A stretch of 64,000 bases of DNA from Yanghanlia sp047501535. GTDB taxonomy: Bacteria; Pseudomonadota; Gammaproteobacteria; Burkholderiales; Burkholderiaceae_B. Numbering within the stretch: the first letter of the stretch is position 1; each line of letters opens with the position of its first letter. The position numbers and the translations under genes were made by a program. This document shows positions 57,799 to 64,000 of this stretch, in pieces. Under the pieces are notes generated by a model. It made no database searches, was not told the origin of the DNA, and was given only the letters and a program-made list of their open reading frames with translations. The stretch covers positions 1 through 64,000 of the forward strand of contig NZ_JAZDRJ010000010.1 of assembly GCF_047501535.1 (NCBI RefSeq), in the 5' to 3' direction.

Positions 57799-59580
57799 CT
57801 ACTTCTTGCGCTGGGCGGGTAAGTCTGTGCAACTCCCTAGAGCAACGGCCGCGGCCATGCCGACGGATTCGCCCAAGGTGGGATGCGGGTGGATGCTGCT
57901 ACCGATATCCACGGCGTCGGCGCCCATTTCGACCGCCAGTACGACTTCACTGATGAGATCTCCGGCTCCGGTACCCACGATGCCGCCGCCCAGAATACGA
58001 CCCGTGTCGGCATCAAACAGCAGCTTGGTAAAGCCTTCGTCGCGGCCGTTGGCAATGGCCCGACCTGATGCAGCCCAGGGGAAGACGCCTTTATCGAACT
58101 TAATGCCCTGCTTGCGGGCCTCTTCTTCGGTCAGGCCTACCCAGGCGATTTCCGGGTCGGTGTACGCCACGGATGGAATGACGCGGGCGTCGAAAAAGCT
58201 CTTCTGCCCTGCAATGACTTCCGCAGCAACATGCGCTTCGTGAACAGCCTTATGCGCCAGCATGGGCTGGCCCACGATGTCGCCAATCGCGTAAATATGC
58301 GGGACATTGGTACGCATCTGGCGGTCAACAGCGATAAAGCCGCGTTCGTCCACCTGCACGCCGGCAGCATCGGCTCCGATACGCTTGCCGTTGGGTGCGC
58401 GCCCCACAGCCTGCAAGACCAGATCGTAGCGCTGGGGTTCTTTGGGGGCATTCTTGCCTTCGAATGTCACCCAAATACCATCGTCCCGGGCTTCCGCAGA
58501 AACGGTACGGGTTTCGAGCATGACATGGTCGAAACGCTTGGCGTTGAATTTTTCCCACACCTTAACCAGGTCGCGGTCGGCACCCGGCATCAGGCCCGGC
58601 AACATCTCTACGACATCCAGGCGAGCCCCCAGCGAGGAATACACCGTGCCCATTTCCAGGCCGATGATGCCCCCACCGATAATAAGCATGCGTTCCGGTA
58701 TGGATTTGAGTTCAAGCGCGCCAGTGGAGTCAATAATGCGTTCGTCTTGCGGCAAGAACGGCAGTTTTACGGATTCACTACCTGCAGCGATGATGGCCGA
58801 AGAGAATTTCACTACTCTGGAACCGGAGTCACCTTCCACACGCAGGTGGTGGGGGTCGAGGAAAGCCCCGTTACCCTGCACAACTTCTACCTTGCGCGCT
58901 TTGGCCATGCCGGCCAGGCCGCCCGTCAGCTTGCCAATAACGCCATCTTTGTAAGCACGCAGTTTGTCCAGATCAATGCTGGGTTCGCCGAAAGAAATGC
59001 CGTTTTCAGCCAACTTGCGGGCTTCGTCCAGCACAGCCACGTTATGCAGCAATGCTTTGGATGGAATGCAACCGACGTTCAGGCAAACCCCACCCAAGGT
59101 TGAATAGCGTTCAACCAGCACTACTTTAAGGCCGAGGTCGGCAGCACGGAAGGCGGCTGAGTAGCCGCCGGGCCCTGCTCCCAGCACTAGCACGTCACAT
59201 TGCAAATCAGCTTGGCCGGAATAGGAAGCGGCTTGTGTCACCGATGCAGAGGAAACCGCTGCACTGGGTGCCGGAGATGCAGGGGCTGCAGGCGTTGACT
59301 GCGGCGCCGCTTTCGCGTCGTTTTGAGCGGGGTTCGCGCCCTGAGTCGCAGGCTCGATCTCAACCAGGGGCGTGCCCTGGTTGATCTTGTCGCCCACTTT
59401 GACCAGCACCTTCACGACTTTGCCGGGCTGATCGGCCGGCAGCTCCATGGAGGCCTTATCCGATTCCACCGTGACAATGCCTTGCTCTAATTCGAGCTCA
59501 TCGCCTTCGGAAACCAGCACTTCGATGACTTCAACATCGGCAAAGTCGCCAATGTCGGGGACGGTGATTTGAACAGTCAT
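57799..59580 (-). CDS. lpdA: Dihydrolipoyl dehydrogenase (E3) with N-terminal lipoyl domain
   Basis: FAD enzyme reoxidising dihydrolipoyl groups of the pyruvate dehydrogenase complex with NAD. Of the 593 residues, 1-80 form a lipoyl domain (Lys42 in VESDKASMELP), then an Ala/Pro/Ser-rich linker (about 85-115). The reductase follows: GAGPGGYSAAFRAADLG for FAD, the redox disulfide in GGVCLNVGCIPSK, GGGIIGLEMGTVYSSLG for NAD, and a C-terminal interface with the His-Glu dyad near IHPHPTLGESV. The extra lipoyl domain is known in beta-proteobacterial and neisserial PDH-linked E3s. Nine bases separate it from aceF. Confidence 0.97.
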   Translation of the reverse strand: MTVQITVPDIGDFADVEVIEVLVSEGDELELEQGIVTVESDKASMELPADQPGKVVKVLVKVGDKINQGTPLVEIEPATQGANPAQNDAKAAPQSTPAAPASPAPSAAVSSASVTQAASYSGQADLQCDVLVLGAGPGGYSAAFRAADLGLKVVLVERYSTLGGVCLNVGCIPSKALLHNVAVLDEARKLAENGISFGEPSIDLDKLRAYKDGVIGKLTGGLAGMAKARKVEVVQGNGAFLDPHHLRVEGDSGSRVVKFSSAIIAAGSESVKLPFLPQDERIIDSTGALELKSIPERMLIIGGGIIGLEMGTVYSSLGARLDVVEMLPGLMPGADRDLVKVWEKFNAKRFDHVMLETRTVSAEARDDGIWVTFEGKNAPKEPQRYDLVLQAVGRAPNGKRIGADAAGVQVDERGFIAVDRQMRTNVPHIYAIGDIVGQPMLAHKAVHEAHVAAEVIAGQKSFFDARVIPSVAYTDPEIAWVGLTEEEARKQGIKFDKGVFPWAASGRAIANGRDEGFTKLLFDADTGRILGGGIVGTGAGDLISEVVLAVEMGADAVDIGSSIHPHPTLGESVGMAAAVALGSCTDLPAQRKK

Positions 59581-59589
59581 GCCCGGCTC

Positions 59590-61338
59590 CTATAGCGTAA
59601 TGCGACGGAAATCCGCCAACAGCGAGGCCAGGTAGACGTTGAACCGCGCGGCGGCCGCACCGTCGATGACTCGATGGTCGTAGGACAGCGACAGCGGCAG
59701 CATCAGGCGTGGCTTGAACTTTTTACCGTTCCAGACAGGCTGCATAGTGGAGCGCGACACACCCAAGATGGCGACTTCAGGTGCGTTGATAATGGGGGTG
59801 AAATCCGTACCGCCAATACCACCGAGCGAAGAGATGGAGAAACATCCGCCCTGCATTTGTGCAGGAGCCAGTTTGCCTTCGCGCGCTAGCTTGGCAAGCT
59901 CAGAGGTTTCTTCAGCGATTTCCAGAATACCCTTGCGATCGGCATCGCGGATCACAGGCACTACCAGACCGTTGGGGGTATCTGCGGCAAAGCCAATGTG
60001 GAAGTATTTTTTCAGAACTAAGCTGTCGCCATCTAGCGAAGCGTTGAATTCCGGGAACTTCTTCAATGCGGCGACCACCGCCTTGATCAGGAAGGCCAGC
60101 ATGGTCAGCTTGACGCCCGACTTGGCTTTTTCCTGCTCTTTGTTCAGTTCCTGGCGGAACGCTTCCAAGCCTGTGATATCGGCCACATCGTTATTGGTGA
60201 CATGGGGGATCATTACCCAATTGCGATGCAGGTTGGCCCCGGAGATCTTCTTGATGCGTGACAGCGGCTGGACTTCGACTTCACCAAACTTGGTGAAATC
60301 GACTTTCGGCCACGGCAATACGTTGAAACCGCCCTCGCCCATCGACACGCTGGTTGTGACGGTCGCATCGCTGCCTTGCGCCAGCGCCTGCTTGACGTAG
60401 TTGCGGACATCGTCGGGGGTAATGCGGCTTTTGGCGCCCGAACCTTTGACCTTGGTGAGGTCCACGCCCAATTCGCGCGCAAACTTGCGCACTGATGGGG
60501 AAGCGTGTGGCAGAGTGCGCATAGGAACATCCGCACTGGCAAAGGCTTCTGTCGGCGAATGGCGCTCGGGGGGCGCAGAGGCCAACTGCCCGGTTCCTCC
60601 ACTGACCACCGGAGCGGAGGACGTGGCTACGGGCCGCTCCACACCGCCCGTCGGCGCTTCGGGCGCAACATCGGGCTCGCGCTCAGCAGCTGTAGGAGCC
60701 GGAGCGCTGTCTGCGGCGGCTTCACCTTTGGGGCTGGCAACGCCTTCAAGAATGACGATTTCGCTGCCTTGGTTGACTTTGTCACCCAACTTGACGCGAA
60801 CCTCCTTGACGACGCCCCCATGGGAAGACGGCACTTCCATTGACGCCTTGTCGGACTCCACCGTAATCAGGCTTTGCTCGGGTTCGACCTGATCGCCGAC
60901 CGACACCATGATTTCGATCACTTCGACATCGGTGGCGTCGCCGATATCCGGCACCACAACGGTGGCTCGTTCGGCTTGACCGCCTGCCGGGGCAGGCTTA
61001 GACGGTGCGGCATCAGCGGCTTGCTGCGCAGGCGCTTCGGCATCTGGCGCCCTGGCCGTTGGGGCTGCGACAGCCGGCGGCTGCGCAGAAGCACTTGCGT
61101 CGTCAGCCAGTTCCAAAATCACAGAGCCTTCGCTGACTTTGTCACCCACTTTGACCTTCAGCAGTTTCACCACACCAGCTGCGGTGGAGGGAATTTCCAT
61201 GGAGGCTTTGTCAGACTCCACAGTGATCAGGCTTTGCTCTTGTGCAACGGTATCGCCTTCCGCCACCAGCACCTCAATGACATCGACTTCCGCTACGTCG
61301 CCGATATCGGGTACTTTGATTTCAATGATGTTGCTCAT
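59590..61338 (-). CDS. aceF: Dihydrolipoamide acetyltransferase (E2 of pyruvate dehydrogenase)
   Basis: Core of the PDH complex, passing the acetyl group from E1 to CoA. The 582 residues hold two lipoyl domains (Lys44 and Lys164, each in VESDKASME), Ala/Pro-rich linkers, a peripheral-subunit-binding domain (about 278-312, HASPSVRKFARELGVDLTKV) and the catalytic domain ending with the DHRVIDGA motif (catalytic His) near the C-terminus. It lies 14 bases after aceE and 9 before lpdA. Confidence 0.98.
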   Translation of the reverse strand: MSNIIEIKVPDIGDVAEVDVIEVLVAEGDTVAQEQSLITVESDKASMEIPSTAAGVVKLLKVKVGDKVSEGSVILELADDASASAQPPAVAAPTARAPDAEAPAQQAADAAPSKPAPAGGQAERATVVVPDIGDATDVEVIEIMVSVGDQVEPEQSLITVESDKASMEVPSSHGGVVKEVRVKLGDKVNQGSEIVILEGVASPKGEAAADSAPAPTAAEREPDVAPEAPTGGVERPVATSSAPVVSGGTGQLASAPPERHSPTEAFASADVPMRTLPHASPSVRKFARELGVDLTKVKGSGAKSRITPDDVRNYVKQALAQGSDATVTTSVSMGEGGFNVLPWPKVDFTKFGEVEVQPLSRIKKISGANLHRNWVMIPHVTNNDVADITGLEAFRQELNKEQEKAKSGVKLTMLAFLIKAVVAALKKFPEFNASLDGDSLVLKKYFHIGFAADTPNGLVVPVIRDADRKGILEIAEETSELAKLAREGKLAPAQMQGGCFSISSLGGIGGTDFTPIINAPEVAILGVSRSTMQPVWNGKKFKPRLMLPLSLSYDHRVIDGAAAARFNVYLASLLADFRRITL

Positions 61339-61352
61339 CGTACTGTCTCCCC

Positions 61353-64000
61353 TCAGGCGTAGTGCGGATTCGCTTTGTCCGGATTGATGCCGTATTTTTT
61401 GATGGCCTCGCTCACCTTGGACAACGGGATGGAGCCTTCGTCGGCCAAGCTGCGCAAGGCAGCCAGCACCACAAAGTGGCGATCGACTTCAAAGTGTTCA
61501 CGCAGCTTGTAGCGGAAATCGGAACGGCCATAGCCGTCGGTTCCCAATACGCGGTATTCACGCCCTTTGGGAATGAATTGGCGAATTTGATCGGCATAGG
61601 ATTTGACGTAGTCGGTAGAGGCCACAATGGGGCCGGTCGAACGCTCAAGCTGCTGAGTCACGTAAGGCACACGTTGATTCGGCTCTTCAGGGTGCAACAG
61701 GTTGTGTCGTTCGCAATCCAGGCCTTCGCGCCGAAGCTCGGTAAAGCTGGTCACGCTCCAGACATCGGCTGCAACGCCCCAGTCTTGCTCCAGCAGCTTT
61801 TGAGCCTCAATCACTTCACGCAAAATCGTGCCCGAGCCCAGCAATTGCACGCGCTGTTTGGATTCCCCGCCTTCCCGCAAGCGATACATGCCGCGAATAA
61901 TGCCTTCCTCGTCGCCTTCCTTGATGCCGGGGTGCGCATAGTTCTCGTTCATGACCGTGATGTAGTAGAAAACGTTGTCCTGGTTTTCCACCATGCGCTT
62001 GAGGCCATCGTGAATAATGACAGCCAGCTCATAAGCAAAAGTCGGGTCGTAGGAAACGCAGTTCGGAATCAGGCCAGACATCACGTGGCTGTGGCCGTCT
62101 TGGTGTTGCAGCCCTTCCCCGTTCAACGTGGTACGGCCAGCGGTGCCACCCAGCAGGAAGCCACGCGCCTGCATGTCGCCAGCGGCCCAGGCCAAGTCGC
62201 CCACGCGCTGGAAACCGAACATCGAGTAGTAGATGAAGAAGGGAATCATGATGCGGTTGTTCGTCGAGTATGACGTCGACGCCGCAATCCAGGAGCTGAA
62301 CGCCCCGGCCTCATTAATACCTTCTTGCAGCAGCTGACCGTTTTCGGTTTCGCGGTAGTACATGACCTGGTCTTTATCGACCGGCGTGTACTTCTGCCCT
62401 TCCGGAGAATAGATACCAATTTGGCGGAACAGGCCTTCCATACCAAACGTGCGGGATTCGTCCGCCAAGATGGGCACAACGCGCGGGCCCAGCTGCTTGT
62501 CGCGCAGGACTTGGTTCAGAATGCGCACAAACGCCTGTGTGGTGGAGATTTCGCGCCCTTCTGCCGTGGGCTCCAACACCGGCTTGAAAATTTCCAGGCC
62601 GGGAACCGGCAGGTGTTCATCCGCCTTGGGGCGTCGTTTGGGCAGATACCCGCCCAGCGCTTTACGGCGCTCGTGCAGGTACTTCATTTCCGGAGAGTCT
62701 TCCGCCGGCTTGAAATACGGCAGCTCTTCCAGCTTGTCGTCGGGAATCGGGATATTGAAGCGGTCGCGGAATTCGCGCACGGCATCCATATCGAGTTTTT
62801 TCTGCTGGTGGGTGGGGTTTTTGGCCTGACCCACATGCCCCATGCCATAACCCTTAATGGTTTTAGCCAGGATGACGGTCGGCTGTCCTTCATGATTCGC
62901 CGCTGCATTGAAGGCGGCATATACCTTGTAGGGGTCGTGCCCCCCACGGTTCAGACGCCAGACGTCTTCATCGCTCATGCGGCTGACCATTTCCAGCAGC
63001 TTGGGGTGCTTGCCGAAAAAGTGTTCACGCACATAAGCACCGTCGTGGGCCTTGTAGGCCTGGTATTCGCCGTCGACGGACTCTTCCATAATGCGGCGCA
63101 GAATGCCTTCCTTATCGCGCTGCAAGAGAGGATCCCAATACCCGCCCCAGATCAGTTTAATAACGTTCCAACCTGAACCACGGAAGTCGCCTTCAAGTTC
63201 TTGAATGATTTTGCCGTTACCGCGCACCGGGCCATCCAGCCTCTGCAGGTTGCAGTTGATGACAAAAATCAGGTTGTCGAGTTTTTCGCGCGAAGCCAGG
63301 CTGATGGCGCCCAGGGATTCGGGCTCATCCATTTCGCCGTCGCCACAAAACACCCAGACCTTACGTTTACTGGTGTCGGCAATGCCACGCGCATGCAGGT
63401 ACTTAAGAAAACGGGCCTGATAAATGGCCATCAGCGGCCCAAGCCCCATGGAAACCGTGGGGAACTGCCAGAACTCCGGCATCAACTTAGGGTGCGGGTA
63501 AGAAGACAGGCCTTTACCGTCGACTTCCTGGCGGAAATGATCGAGCTGTTCTTCAGTAATGCGGCCCTCAAGGTAGGCGCGACCATAGATGCCGGGCGAC
63601 GAGTGACCTTGGAAGTACACCAAATCACCGCCGTGGTCTTCGGTTTCAGCGTGCCAGAAATGGTTTTGGCCGCAGCCGATCATCGTTGCCAGCGAAGCAA
63701 AAGAAGCAATATGACCGCCGAGATCGCCGCCGTCGGCCGGGTGCTTGCCATTGGCTTTCACCACCATGGCCATGGCGTTCCAGCGCACGTAGGAGCGCAG
63801 ACGCTCTTCCAGAACCAGGTTGCCGGGGTGTGGAGGCTCAAGGCCGGGAGGAATCGTGTTCACATAGGCGGTATTCGCTGAGAACGGAATATATGCGCCG
63901 GAGCGCCGGGCAAGGTCGATCAGCCGTTCAAGCAGGTGATGCGCGCGTTCCGGACCTTCACGGTCGAGCACCGCTTCGAGCGCTTCCAGCCATTCTTGTT
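61353..64000 (-). CDS. aceE: Pyruvate dehydrogenase E1 component, homodimeric (5' end cut by window)
   Basis: Thiamine diphosphate enzyme that decarboxylates pyruvate and acetylates the E2 lipoyl groups. The C-terminal 881 residues are in the window. The frame stays open to base 64000 (QEWLEALEAVLDREGP at the edge), so only roughly the first 15-20 residues are missing. The GTG at 63971 is an internal valine, not the start. The TPP/Mg motif is GDGEMDEPESLGAI to NCNLQRLDG. Family segments HKIYAAF-like PYKVYAAFNAA and FFIYYSMFGFQRVGD are clear. First gene of aceE-aceF-lpdA. Confidence 0.97.
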   Translation of the reverse strand, partial: QEWLEALEAVLDREGPERAHHLLERLIDLARRSGAYIPFSANTAYVNTIPPGLEPPHPGNLVLEERLRSYVRWNAMAMVVKANGKHPADGGDLGGHIASFASLATMIGCGQNHFWHAETEDHGGDLVYFQGHSSPGIYGRAYLEGRITEEQLDHFRQEVDGKGLSSYPHPKLMPEFWQFPTVSMGLGPLMAIYQARFLKYLHARGIADTSKRKVWVFCGDGEMDEPESLGAISLASREKLDNLIFVINCNLQRLDGPVRGNGKIIQELEGDFRGSGWNVIKLIWGGYWDPLLQRDKEGILRRIMEESVDGEYQAYKAHDGAYVREHFFGKHPKLLEMVSRMSDEDVWRLNRGGHDPYKVYAAFNAAANHEGQPTVILAKTIKGYGMGHVGQAKNPTHQQKKLDMDAVREFRDRFNIPIPDDKLEELPYFKPAEDSPEMKYLHERRKALGGYLPKRRPKADEHLPVPGLEIFKPVLEPTAEGREISTTQAFVRILNQVLRDKQLGPRVVPILADESRTFGMEGLFRQIGIYSPEGQKYTPVDKDQVMYYRETENGQLLQEGINEAGAFSSWIAASTSYSTNNRIMIPFFIYYSMFGFQRVGDLAWAAGDMQARGFLLGGTAGRTTLNGEGLQHQDGHSHVMSGLIPNCVSYDPTFAYELAVIIHDGLKRMVENQDNVFYYITVMNENYAHPGIKEGDEEGIIRGMYRLREGGESKQRVQLLGSGTILREVIEAQKLLEQDWGVAADVWSVTSFTELRREGLDCERHNLLHPEEPNQRVPYVTQQLERSTGPIVASTDYVKSYADQIRQFIPKGREYRVLGTDGYGRSDFRYKLREHFEVDRHFVVLAALRSLADEGSIPLSKVSEAIKKYGINPDKANPHYA

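Noticed and set aside
63971..64000. GTG at 63971 as the start of aceE
   Set aside because: The reading frame continues upstream to the window edge with conserved AceE residues, so the true start is outside the window.
1..64000. CRISPR arrays, prophage genes, toxin-antitoxin or restriction cassettes
   Set aside because: No regularly spaced direct repeats, integrase, phage structural or defence genes were seen. The ratA name refers to a toxin activity reported in E. coli, but the gene here is the conserved Coq10-like housekeeping form.

Overview
The window reads as a chromosomal segment of a betaproteobacterium of the order Burkholderiales, most likely Alcaligenaceae. This rests on protein similarity recalled from family knowledge: an Alcaligenes/Bordetella-type azurin, a homodimeric AceE, an E3 carrying its own lipoyl domain, and the long conserved run from rpsB to rnhB. 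I cannot fix the genus. Coding density is high. I found no rRNA, tRNA, tmRNA or CRISPR array. The only mobile DNA I could see is a short, decayed IS3-type end near 57.6 kb.

Layout. 0.2-4.6 kb: serine dehydratase sdaA, a divergent LysR regulator/YeiH transporter pair, and a single azurin gene with an FNR/ANR-type box at the class II position and a strong terminator. 4.7-7.9 kb: a homoserine-dehydrogenase-like oxidoreductase with a SAF-like C-terminus, arsC, a glutathione peroxidase and an RsiV-like lipoprotein. 7.9-12.3 kb (minus strand): the conserved mltG-tmk-holB-tatD operon plus an ankyrin-repeat protein. 12.4-16.6 kb: ygfZ, then a three-gene valine/isobutyrate catabolic operon. 16.7-17.9 kb: ratA-rnfH divergent from smpB. 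18-22.9 kb: an alpha-hydroxy-acid (lactate) dehydrogenase, then PEP synthase ppsA and its regulator ppsR, divergent across a palindrome-rich spacer.

22.8-38.4 kb (minus strand) is one long housekeeping run transcribed rpsB-tsf-pyrH-frr-uppS-cdsA-dxr-rseP-bamA-skp-lpxD-fabZ-lpxA-lpxB-rnhB-rRNA/tRNA methyltransferase. It links translation, isoprenoid and phospholipid synthesis, outer-membrane assembly and lipid A synthesis. The 417-base rpsB/map spacer is the largest gene-free stretch and holds a 12-base degenerate tandem repeat and an 84-base nested inverted repeat. 38.8-42.7 kb carries map, glnD and dsbB on the plus strand.

42.8-53.1 kb is the most unusual region. A tight minus-strand operon (pta, ackA, a divergent phosphoketolase-family enzyme, a beta-CASP metallo-beta-lactamase nuclease, and a thymidine/AMP-phosphorylase-like enzyme) is divergent from a P2-type cation ATPase. 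Read as a pathway it could run from RNA or nucleotides through pentose phosphate to acetyl phosphate, ATP and acetyl-CoA. That reading is inference.

53.1-57.5 kb is the purF-cvpA-dedD-folC run. It ends at the IS3-type remnant, beyond which the pyruvate dehydrogenase genes aceE (cut by the window edge), aceF and lpdA follow. Several genes meet at pyruvate: SdaA and the lactate dehydrogenase make it, PpsA sends it to gluconeogenesis, AceEF-Lpd makes acetyl-CoA, and Pta-AckA interconverts acetyl-CoA, acetyl phosphate and acetate.
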